Below are positions 53,599 through 64,000 of a stretch of DNA of 64,000 nucleotides, piece after piece. The position numbers were made by a program, and so were the translations under genes. The stretch lies in the NCBI RefSeq assembly GCF_002929215.1, contig NZ_PJII01000001.1, positions 372,001 through 436,000 on the forward strand, given 5' to 3'. Under the pieces are notes generated by a model. That model searched no databases. It was given only the letters and a program-made list of their open reading frames with translations, and was not told where the DNA came from. The stretch comes from Arthrobacter sp. ZGTC412. GTDB lineage: Bacteria; Actinomycetota; Actinomycetes; Actinomycetales; Micrococcaceae. The first letter of the stretch is position 1. The number at the start of each line of letters is the position of its first letter.

Positions 53599-53610
53599 GG
53601 AATCAGCCTA
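53599..53610 (-). promoter_or_regulatory. Putative leaderless promoter -10 box before the ABC exporter gene
   Basis: Minus-strand TAGGCT (53605-53610), then GATTCC, then the ATG complementary to 53596-53598. Confidence 0.5.
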
Positions 53611-53636
53611 GTGCCGCGCACCGGGCAAGGCGGGTG

Positions 53637-54167
53637 TCAGTACTCCTCGCCGTACTCGTACTCCGGGAAGTCGAAGCAGGCACTGTAGCCGGACACCCTG
53701 AGAGTCTCGGGTGATTCCCGGAAGGACACCAGCAGGTGGGTACCGTCACTGTGCAGCAGGTCAATTCTCCGCTTCCCGCCGGCGGTTTTGCCGTCATCCA
53801 CTGTCCAGCCGTCTTTGGCGGACATCGATTCCAGGACCTCGTCCAGGAACACATCACGGTCGACTCCCGGGGCAACCTCCGCCTCGGCGTCGCCGGTCCA
53901 CTTTCGTTGCTCCCCGGAGCAGGGCATCAGCGGCGAGGTGTCGTGGGCGAATCTGGACAGCACCTTCTCCTGAGGCAGCAGGCCCAAAATCTCCTGCTCA
54001 GTGGCCATGACTTTCTCTTTGGCTGATTCCAGGCTGATGTCCATGTTTTTTCCATTTCCGGCCTGCCCGCACGAGGCCACCATTGCTAGCAGTGCTGTTG
54101 CTCCGGCAAGTGGCCAGGCAGGAGCATACCTGGACTTACCGGCCACTGATTTTCTCTTCGATGTCAT
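53637..54167 (-). CDS. Small lipoprotein, possible partner of the WXG100-hydrolase
   Basis: A 176-residue lipoprotein. The signal KSRYAPAWPLAGATALLAMV is followed by lipobox VASCGQAG (Cys about 33). The mature part has two further cysteines (MPCSGE and YSACFDF), likely an external disulfide, and an acidic end (EYEYGEEY). I recognise no family. Its start overlaps the upstream hydrolase gene by 32 bp, so the two are translated together. A toxin-neutralising or chaperone role is plausible from the layout but is inference. The ATG complementary to 54165-54167 is chosen because it gives a compact signal peptide. Confidence 0.75.
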   Translation of the reverse strand: MTSKRKSVAGKSRYAPAWPLAGATALLAMVASCGQAGNGKNMDISLESAKEKVMATEQEILGLLPQEKVLSRFAHDTSPLMPCSGEQRKWTGDAEAEVAPGVDRDVFLDEVLESMSAKDGWTVDDGKTAGGKRRIDLLHSDGTHLLVSFRESPETLRVSGYSACFDFPEYEYGEEY

Positions 54168-55524
54168 CAAGGGCTTTCTCGTTTTCGGGAACTGTCTTGG
54201 CAATCAGGGAGTGATTGTCGATGCTGTACATCTCGGCGGGCCTGAGACCGCCCGGCGGAGCATAGATGTGCTTTTCAAAAGCGGGCTCCCGCATGGGGTA
54301 GTTCTCGCCGACCAGCCCGTTGACCTCAGCCGTGAGCAGGATATCGGGATAGGTGTAGCTGGCGTAGTCGGTTCCAGGGGTGGGCGTCCAGCCCGGCGGC
54401 ATGGCGGCACCGGAGAGCGCGAGGACCTTGCTGTAGGACGCCCCCTCCATTTCGGAGCCCGTCAGGTTCCGCGCTCCCCAGCTGTGCCCTATGCCAACTG
54501 TCTGGGCCTGGGGCGGCAGTTCCAGGCTCACCGCCTTCTGGAAGGCCGCAAGGACAGGTGCCGATGCAGCGACGAATTCGTCGTTTTTGGCCTCGATCAG
54601 GAAAGCCTCCACGGGACCGCCGTCGGGAAACTCGGACCCCTTGTAGACGAAGGCCGCCGTGCCCCCGGACGTGTCGGCCTTGACCAAGTGGCCTGGAATG
54701 GCCTGCGGGCCGCGGCCATCGTAGAACGACGCCTCATTGCTCAGGGTTCCGGGAACGTAGGTGATGACCGTCGTTGTGTTCTCGTCATAGGTACCGATGA
54801 GCTCAACGATGGACTGATTGCCGGGATCATACGCCGCGAGCTGCACTTTGCCGTCCACAACCTTTTGCAGGTAACCGATCCCCTCCTGGCGCTCACGCCA
54901 CTCCTCATGTTCGGCAGCGAAGCGCGCGGGATAGCTTGAGTCAAGGATCCAATAATTCAGCTGGGGCTCGGGGTCGTTGTTCTTCAGCCAGTCAATCCGG
55001 TCCTGCGCATTGTGCCGGTTGGCCTCGATCCGTGCTTCGAACGGGATTCCGTTGGTGTTTCCCGCCAACCCCGGGTAGTTGCGGATAAACGCCTGCTGCT
55101 GGTCGCTCGTCAACCCGAGCCACCAGGTTTTTGCTTCAGCCGGGGAGATCCCTTCAAGGTCCTCGGGCTGGGGCGCCGGGGACCGGACCGTGCCAGGCAG
55201 GGGCGGCATTGCTGACGCACTGCCTGCCGTGCTTGCTGACTGTTGTTCATCAGCATGCCGCAACAGGTCCTGAGCGGTCTGTTGCAGGAGTGTGGCGGCT
55301 GCCCCCAGCGACCGGCTATGGACCGATTTCCATTCTTGCCGGAACACCTCCGCGTCCGGACCCGGCCAAGGCGTGCCGGCCACACCGCCGTTCAAAGCCA
55401 GCCGCTGGGCATCCAGCTTTCGCCCCGCCGTCCGCATGGTGTTTGCCAGCTGCCGCAGTTGCTCAACATCGGCTCCGTAAAATCCGCCGCTCAACCGTCC
55501 CCCAAATGCCGATATTTTATCCAT
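54136..55524 (-). CDS. WXG100-like N-terminal domain fused to an alpha/beta hydrolase (DUF1023-like)
   Basis: A 462-residue protein. Residues 1-95 look like a WXG100/ESX-type helical hairpin: GADVEQLRQLANTMRTAGRKL, a turn with TPWPGPDAE (the W-x-G position), then RQEWKSVHSRSLGAAATLLQQTAQDLLRHAD. After a linker, the rest is an alpha/beta hydrolase. The nucleophile elbow is GIGHSWGARN, with a possible acid in DILLTAEVNG and His in DNHSLIAKT. This matches DUF1023-type hydrolases of actinobacteria, which often ride on the type VII secretion system. There is no ESX apparatus in the window. The ATG complementary to 55522-55524 starts MDKISAFGG. Confidence 0.78.
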   Translation of the reverse strand: MDKISAFGGRLSGGFYGADVEQLRQLANTMRTAGRKLDAQRLALNGGVAGTPWPGPDAEVFRQEWKSVHSRSLGAAATLLQQTAQDLLRHADEQQSASTAGSASAMPPLPGTVRSPAPQPEDLEGISPAEAKTWWLGLTSDQQQAFIRNYPGLAGNTNGIPFEARIEANRHNAQDRIDWLKNNDPEPQLNYWILDSSYPARFAAEHEEWRERQEGIGYLQKVVDGKVQLAAYDPGNQSIVELIGTYDENTTTVITYVPGTLSNEASFYDGRGPQAIPGHLVKADTSGGTAAFVYKGSEFPDGGPVEAFLIEAKNDEFVAASAPVLAAFQKAVSLELPPQAQTVGIGHSWGARNLTGSEMEGASYSKVLALSGAAMPPGWTPTPGTDYASYTYPDILLTAEVNGLVGENYPMREPAFEKHIYAPPGGLRPAEMYSIDNHSLIAKTVPENEKALDDIEEKISGR

Positions 55525-55543
55525 CGAATGTACTTCACGGCCG

Positions 55544-55578
55544 AAAAAGAAGGGATGGGCAGTAGTGCCCATCCCTTC
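55544..55578 (-). terminator. Rho-independent terminator of guaB
   Basis: A 13-bp perfect stem GAAGGGATGGGCA / TGCCCATCCCTTC with a GTAG loop. On the minus strand it is followed at once by TTTTT. It begins seven bases after the guaB stop codon. Confidence 0.9.
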
Positions 55579-55585
55579 CGAGTGA

Positions 55586-57358
<1,773 letters not shown>

Positions 57359-59437
57359 TCAGCTCCACCCTGTGGCGGCGAGGAGGCGCTGCTCGAACAT
57401 CGGGACCATGCTTTCCACGTAGGTGCGCGTGAGGTGGTTGTCGTCCTTGTAGACGTAGACATTCCCCACGACACCGGGGCAGACTCCGCGCGCACAGATG
57501 AAGTCACTCATATCCATCAGGTGCAGCCCCTGAACCTGGCCCGCATAGCTTTCCAGCGGAGAGGGGCTTGCCAGCGACTTTTCAAGGGACACGCTGCACT
57601 CCGGCGCGTCCGGGCCGTTCCGCTGGATGCACTCAGGCATGTTGAACGTGAAGCGGGGGTTGTCCCGGATGCCAATGATCTCGATCCCGGCGTCCGCAAA
57701 AGACCGGACACCCTCAAGGTAGCCGGGGACTTCGGTCTCGAAGGGGGCTTCTTCATGGGTCAGTGACGCCACCGTGAACACTGCATCGGGCTGATGTTCC
57801 AGGACGTAGGCGGCGCTGGCCTGGTTGTAGGCGTTGCACTCCGCGCTCCTTTCCGCCGACTCGGCCCCGAAGCGGCACGCCGGCATCAGCAGCGTCACCA
57901 GTTCCCAGCCCCGCGCAGCCGCAATCGGCGCCAGCGCACCCAGGTACTGCTGGGAGTGGGAGTCGCCCAGGACCACAATGCGTTTGGTGGTTTCCCCTTC
58001 AGGGACCGCCTGCCGGCATCCCTCAAGGATGGGGTTGCTGGTGGCGTTGGCACCGGTGCAGGGAGCATGGATACCGGCCCAGTCGTGGTCCAGCGCGGCC
58101 GGCCCCGGAATGATTTTGGCCTCAGGAACCGGCACCGGCGCGTTCTTCGGGGTGAGCGCTGCCGCCCCTGGCGTGAGCTCGCGCGGCTGGGCCGCCGTCG
58201 CGCTTTCCTCTGCAGTGAGGGTGGTCTGCCAGACGGCGACGGGACCGGCGAGGACGGTGCCGCAGGCAACAATGACGACGGCGGTGCGCCAGGCGCGGCG
58301 TTTGGGCCAGTGCCAGTCGCGGAGCGGCTTTTCCACGAAGCGCGTGGTGAGGACAGCGAGCACGACCGCTGCGCCGACGATCCCCAGTCCCTGGGACAGG
58401 TTGGGTGCCTCCACGCCGGTGGCTGCGAGCGCGAGCACCAGGACGGGCCAGTGCCACAGGTACAGCGCATATGAATTGTCGCCGAGCGCTACCAGTGGCT
58501 TGCTGCTCAGGAACCGGTCAACGCCGCAGCGGCTGCCGGTTTGTCCCCCGACAATGATTGCAGCCGCCGCGAGGGTGGGCCACAGCGCGACGTACCCGGG
58601 AAAGGACCGGTCCACGGTCAGCAGCAGGCCGCAGGAAACCATGGCGACCAGTCCTGTCCAGCCCAGCACTACCCGCAGCACCCGGGCGGGTTTGAGGTAA
58701 GGCAACGCAAGGGCCAGGAGGGATCCCAGCGCAAACTCCCAGAGCCGGGCCCTGGTGTCGAAGTAGGCGTACGCCTGGTTGGTTGCGGTTTGCTCCACGG
58801 AGTAGGCGAGGGAAAAGGCGAAGACCGCACCGAAGACCAGCGCCAGCACTCCCCGGTAGTTCACCCTGCTGAGTGCGGGGACGCGGCGCAGCAGCGCCAA
58901 CAGTGCAGCGCTGCCGGCGAAGATCACCGGCCACAGGATGAACACCTGGCCTTGGATGGAGAGCGACCAGAAGTGCTGGAGCGGGCTGGCTCCAGCATGG
59001 TCCTGGGCGTAGTAGTCAACGGCTGTCTCGGCGAGCAGCCAGTTCTGGCTGTAGAGCAGCGATGCCCACGCCTGATCCAGCACCTCCGGCCAGCGGCTCT
59101 GCGGCAGGATCAGCCGCGTCCCGGCAAGGACGCCAAGAATGACCACGACGGCGGCGGGCAGCAGCCGCTTGAACAGATGCAGCCAGTGCGCCAGGAGCCC
59201 GAAGGGACGCCCTGTTTCTGCTTTCCGGACAAAGGACAGCGTGAGCAGGAACGCCGAAATCAGCAGGAAGATATCCACGCCGCCGGACACCCGGCCCAGC
59301 CACACATGGTAAGCAACCACCATCAGCACGGCGAGGGCGCGGAGCCCCTGCACCTCGGGCCGGAAGGTTGGTTTCCGGCCCTTGGTATCGGCTCCGGAGA
59401 GCGTTCCGGTTGCTGGCTCTGTTCTCGCTATCGACAC
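57359..59437 (-). CDS. Acyltransferase 3 family protein with C-terminal SGNH domain (OafA type)
   Basis: A 692-residue membrane enzyme that probably O-acetylates a cell-surface glycan. The N-terminal acyltransferase 3 domain has ten or more helices. RPEVQGLRALAVLMVVAYHVW carries the conserved R-x10-H motif, here R and H about 17 apart. WSLSIQGQVFILWPVIF and YALYLWHWPVLVL are family motifs. After a long linker the SGNH domain has block I VVLGDSHSQQYLGAL and a final Asp/His pair in KDDNHLTRTYVESM. The GTG start has GAGGT five bases upstream. Confidence 0.92.
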   Translation of the reverse strand: MSIARTEPATGTLSGADTKGRKPTFRPEVQGLRALAVLMVVAYHVWLGRVSGGVDIFLLISAFLLTLSFVRKAETGRPFGLLAHWLHLFKRLLPAAVVVILGVLAGTRLILPQSRWPEVLDQAWASLLYSQNWLLAETAVDYYAQDHAGASPLQHFWSLSIQGQVFILWPVIFAGSAALLALLRRVPALSRVNYRGVLALVFGAVFAFSLAYSVEQTATNQAYAYFDTRARLWEFALGSLLALALPYLKPARVLRVVLGWTGLVAMVSCGLLLTVDRSFPGYVALWPTLAAAAIIVGGQTGSRCGVDRFLSSKPLVALGDNSYALYLWHWPVLVLALAATGVEAPNLSQGLGIVGAAVVLAVLTTRFVEKPLRDWHWPKRRAWRTAVVIVACGTVLAGPVAVWQTTLTAEESATAAQPRELTPGAAALTPKNAPVPVPEAKIIPGPAALDHDWAGIHAPCTGANATSNPILEGCRQAVPEGETTKRIVVLGDSHSQQYLGALAPIAAARGWELVTLLMPACRFGAESAERSAECNAYNQASAAYVLEHQPDAVFTVASLTHEEAPFETEVPGYLEGVRSFADAGIEIIGIRDNPRFTFNMPECIQRNGPDAPECSVSLEKSLASPSPLESYAGQVQGLHLMDMSDFICARGVCPGVVGNVYVYKDDNHLTRTYVESMVPMFEQRLLAATGWS

Positions 59438-59458
59438 AAAAAGACCTCACGGTCGCAT

Positions 59459-59497
59459 GGGCAAAACATCAATTCTACCCATTTGGGGTGTTTTCCC
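59459..59497. repeat. Inverted repeat upstream of the acyltransferase gene
   Basis: GGGCAAAACATC and GGTGTTTTCCC pair over eleven positions with one bulge, 22 bases before the acyltransferase start. It may be an operator. The remaining gap 59498-59724 holds no supportable gene. Confidence 0.35.
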
Positions 59498-59724
59498 TGC
59501 AAGGTAACGCGAATCACGGCCTGCAACGGAGAGGGCGGCGGAGGCCGCGGCGTGAAGGAATTCCTGACCCAGGAAGAACGGTCCTGGCGTATCAAGCGCT
59601 ACGCCTCGGTGCTGCGGTGGCAGCCCGCCAGCCGCCCAACATGCCGGTCTGCCCCACATGGACGTATCGGCAGTTAAGCGCCACGGTACGACCACCCGGG
59701 AACCGGCACAAGGGAACGCCAGGG

Positions 59725-61248
59725 CTAGGGACGGAGCAGCGCGCGCAGCGTCTGGATGGTGTCGGCTTCCGCAGCCGTTTTGTCGTCGCGGTAGCGCTTC
59801 ACACGTGCGAACCTCAGCGCGATTCCGCCGGGATAGCGCGGGGATTGCTGCACGCCGTCGATGGCGATCTCAACCACGGTGACGGGGTCTAACCAGACCG
59901 TGCCCGCCGTGCGCCGCACCGCGAGTTCCTGGAAGCGCTCCGTCTGCCAGCGCAGCAGGGCGTCGGTAAGGCCCTTGAAGGTCTTGCCCACCATGACATA
60001 GCCGCCGGGTTCACCGAACTCGCCGGCGGGGTCGAGGGCTCCGAGGTGCAGGTTCGACAGCATCCCGGTGCGCCGTCCTGACCCCCACTCGCACGCGAGC
60101 ACCACCAGGTCGTAGGTGAGCACCGGCTTCACCTTGATCCAGTTCGAACCGCGCCTGCCGGCCGCGTACGCTGATCCAACTGCCTTCACCACCACGCCCT
60201 CATGGCCCGCGGCGAGCGCCTCTCCGGATACTCTTTCGGCAACGGCGGGATCTGCCGTGATCTCCCCCGGGATCCGGTGCCCGGGGGCGATGCGCTTAAG
60301 CACGCCGATGCGCGTGGCCAGCGGCTCGTCGAGCAGGTCGCGCCCGTCGAGGTGCAGCACGTCGAAGAACCAGGGATGCAGCAGGGTACTGCGCGCGGCG
60401 TCGGCCCCGAACCGCGACATGGTCTCCTGGAACGGCCGAGGGCCGCCGTCCTCGTCGAGGGCGAGGGTCTCGCCGTCGAGGATCACCTCGCGCACCGGCA
60501 GTCCGCGCACTACCTCCACCACTTCGGGCAGGCGGTGGGTTACCTCGGCCAGGGTGCGGGTGTAGATGCGCACGTCGTCGCCGACGCGATGCACCTGGAT
60601 GCGTGCGCCGTCGAGCTTGTATTCCACGGACGCCTCGCCGGTGGTCTCCAGCGCCGCCCCGGCGCTGGCCGCGGTTGAGGCGAGCATGGGTTGCACCGGA
60701 CGGCCAACGACGAGGCCGACGGCGTCCAGCTGGGCTGCAGTGCCAGTGATCGCCAGCAGGGCGGTCCCGCCGAGATCGCCGGAAAGCATCGCTGCGCGGC
60801 GTACGGCGTCGAGGGGCCGATCGGCGGCGCGGGCTACGGCATCCGTCAGCACCCCTTCAAGCGCACCGGTGCGCAGTTCGCCGAGCAGCACGCCGGCGAT
60901 GAAGGCCTGCTCGCGCTCGGTGGCTGCCGCCGTCAGCGACCTGAGGGTCGCGGCGCGTTCGGCTGCCGATCCGGCACCTGCGGGGAGGAGCAGCCGGTCC
61001 AGCGCAGCATCGAGGTCGGCGACGGTCAGGCTCGGCGCAGCGGCCGGCTCTCCCATAGCCGCTGACATGCCGCGCCAGCCGACTCCTACCCGGCCCTGAC
61101 GCGGCCTGGCGGTGAGCAGTCCGACCGCCGTCGCGATCTCCCCGGGCTCCAGCCGGCGCAGCAGGTCTGCGAGCGCGTTAACCTTCGCGAGCCGGGAGCG
61201 GGTCATCGCGACGGCTTCCGCGGTTTTTACGAGCTCGTCGAGCAGCAT
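59725..61248 (-). CDS. ligB: ATP-dependent DNA ligase LigB
   Basis: A 507-residue ligase of the actinobacterial LigB type. An N-terminal DNA-binding domain (about residues 1-190, rich in Ala/Leu helices) is followed by the adenylation domain. Motif I is EYKLDGARIQVH with the AMP-accepting Lys, motif III is REVILDGETLALD, motif IV/V is HEGVVVKAVGSAYAAGRRGSNWIKVKP in parts. The OB domain ends it (RFARVKRYRDDK). LigB in mycobacteria is not essential and supports repair. I start at the ATG complementary to 61246-61248 (MLLDELVKTAEAVA); a longer upstream frame would overlap the divergent gene. Confidence 0.92.
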   Translation of the reverse strand: MLLDELVKTAEAVAMTRSRLAKVNALADLLRRLEPGEIATAVGLLTARPRQGRVGVGWRGMSAAMGEPAAAPSLTVADLDAALDRLLLPAGAGSAAERAATLRSLTAAATEREQAFIAGVLLGELRTGALEGVLTDAVARAADRPLDAVRRAAMLSGDLGGTALLAITGTAAQLDAVGLVVGRPVQPMLASTAASAGAALETTGEASVEYKLDGARIQVHRVGDDVRIYTRTLAEVTHRLPEVVEVVRGLPVREVILDGETLALDEDGGPRPFQETMSRFGADAARSTLLHPWFFDVLHLDGRDLLDEPLATRIGVLKRIAPGHRIPGEITADPAVAERVSGEALAAGHEGVVVKAVGSAYAAGRRGSNWIKVKPVLTYDLVVLACEWGSGRRTGMLSNLHLGALDPAGEFGEPGGYVMVGKTFKGLTDALLRWQTERFQELAVRRTAGTVWLDPVTVVEIAIDGVQQSPRYPGGIALRFARVKRYRDDKTAAEADTIQTLRALLRP

Positions 61249-61314
61249 GGCACCAGTCTGCCACGCACGCCGCCGAGGCTGGACAGCGCCGGAGCGCGGT
61301 CTCACAATGGACGC

Positions 61315-61913
61315 GTGGGAATCATCGTCGCGAACCTGTTCCTTACCCTCGACGGCGTCTATCAGGCGCCCGGCGGCCGCGAGGAGGACACTGCGGGAGG
61401 CTTCGCCTTCGGTGGCTGGCAGGCGCCGGTGTCCGACGACGAGGCTGAGGCGGCCATCGAGGCAGAGATCAACCACATCGACGCCCTGCTTCTGGGCCGG
61501 AAGACCTACGACATCTTCGCTGCCTACTGGCCGCACCAGTCCGGCGACATTGGCGGCGCACTCAACCGGGTGCCGAAGTTCGTCGTCTCCGGCAGCCTGG
61601 CCGATCCAAGCTGGGCTGGCACAACGGTCCTGCCGGATGCCACGGCCGCGGGCCGGCTCCGAGAGGAGTACGGCCAGGTGCACATGTTCGGCAGTGGGGT
61701 CCTCATCCGCTCACTGCTCGCGGCAGACGTGATCGACCGCCTTCACCTCTGGCTTTATCCGGTAACCCTCGGGCAGGGCAAACGTCTCTTCGACGCCGGG
61801 ACTATCCCCGCCTCATTCCGCCTCGCGGAGCCGGCCCGCAGCTTCCCGAAGGGGGCGGTGTCGCTGGTGTACGAGCGCGCCGGCGACGTTGAGACGCAGG
61901 ACATGGCGGGCAC

Positions 61914-61917
<4 letters not shown>
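61315..61917 (+). CDS. Dihydrofolate reductase/RibD-C family protein
   Basis: A 200-residue DHFR-fold reductase of the YyaP/YwjB type, known for stress-related or unknown roles rather than folate synthesis. The opening IVANLFLTLDGVYQAPGG, the DALLLGRKTYDIFAAYWP motif, the KFVVSGSLADPSW strand and the MFGSGVLIRSLLAADVIDRLHLWLYPVTLGQGKRLFD segment are all family features. The GTG at 61315 has CACAAT six bases upstream. It is divergent from ligB. Its stop codon lies in the outer end of a 185-bp palindrome. Confidence 0.87.
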
Positions 61918-63717
<1,800 letters not shown>

Positions 63718-63783
63718 TCAAGACAGAACCCCGCGCAGCTGACCAGCAGAATGCAAGACCAGCGGCACGGGGATCCGGGGGAG

Positions 63784-64000
63784 TTACTTTACGACGATCG
63801 CCAGGACGTCGCGGGCGGACAGCACGAGGTACTCGGTGCCGCCGGTCTTGACTTCGGTTCCGCCGTACTTGGAGTAGATAACGACGTCGCCCACGGCTAC
63901 GTCGACAGGAACGCGGTTGCCGTCTTCGAAGCGGCCGGGGCCTACTGCAACAACTTCGCCTTCCTGGGGCTTCTCCTGCGCGGAGTCCGGGATAACCAGG
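63784..64000 (-). CDS. groES: Co-chaperonin GroES (C-terminal 71 residues; start outside window)
   Basis: The visible part reads [20 protein letters not shown], then [30 protein letters not shown] and [20 protein letters not shown], a typical GroES C-terminal region. It forms the heptameric lid of GroEL. The stop is the TAA complementary to 63784-63786. The mobile loop residues are partly visible (IPDSAQEKP). The promoter and any CIRCE site lie beyond the window. The first gene of the groES-groEL operon. Confidence 0.95.
   Translation of the reverse strand, partial: LVIPDSAQEKPQEGEVVAVGPGRFEDGNRVPVDVAVGDVVIYSKYGGTEVKTGGTEYLVLSARDVLAIVVK

Noticed and set aside
59541-59677. A short plus-strand segment (VKEFLTQEERSWRIKRY...) between the acyltransferase and ligB
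   Set aside because: Only about 42 codons, with no match I can recognise and no ribosome site. It could be a gene remnant but cannot be supported.

Overview
The window is high-GC, densely packed chromosomal DNA from an actinobacterium. Gene content and order point to the Micrococcaceae, most likely Arthrobacter or Pseudarthrobacter. The evidence is GroEL1 with a His-rich tail next to groES, an actinobacterial LigB, GuaB3 beside GuaB, the rimJ-galU-fthC-FmdB neighbourhood also found in mycobacteria, and frequent GTG starts. This placement is inference; no 16S gene or database search was available. I see no prophage, insertion sequence, CRISPR array or rRNA operon. There are 56 protein genes (two cut by the window edges) and one tRNA-Ala.

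Layout. 1-5.6 kb: the start of citrate synthase, fdxA-dapC, a small SH3-like protein, typA and a secreted SGNH lipoprotein. 5.6-13.1 kb: a peptide-type ABC importer with two tandem binding lipoproteins, two permeases and one double ATPase. 13.1-21.0 kb: a photolyase-like protein with no cysteine, then ychF, rmuC, ispH, a membrane protein and xseAB. 21.0-27 kb: ppk2, an AlaA-like aminotransferase and an osmoprotectant (OpuC/ProU-type) ABC operon. 27-35.4 kb: pirin, a sugar kinase, an alternating set of regulators and MFS transporters (LysR/MFS, Lrp/MFS, Lrp), a DUF1761 protein and corA. 35.4-40.1 kb: tRNA-Ala(CGC), a membrane protein, rimJ-galU, fthC, an FmdB/Ruc-like zinc-ribbon gene under a CIRCE heat-shock operator, and a SAF protein. 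40.1-51.7 kb: a 1389-residue helicase-nuclease with damaged ATPase motifs, guaA, DUF3817-SURF1, a PTS EIIA next to glpD, guaB3 and an unknown protein. 51.7-64 kb: an ABC exporter, a WXG100-like hydrolase with an overlapping lipoprotein gene, guaB, an acyltransferase, ligB, a RibD/DHFR-fold protein, a 185-bp nested palindrome and groEL-groES (cut).

How genes work together. Three guanine-nucleotide genes (guaA, guaB3, guaB) lie within 13 kb. Two complete importers handle oligopeptides and compatible solutes. The CIRCE site before the FmdB gene ties that gene to the HrcA/GroE stress response, whose GroES-GroEL pair lies at the right edge of the same window. Many genes have no Shine-Dalgarno sequence but carry a TANNNT -10 box six or seven bases before the start codon, which is the signature of leaderless transcription.

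Most notable items: the CIRCE/FmdB link, the cysteine-free FeS-type photolyase, the helicase-nuclease with Gln in place of the Walker A Lys, the cysteine-free GuaB3, the nested palindrome joining two stop codons, and the WXG100-hydrolase/lipoprotein pair.
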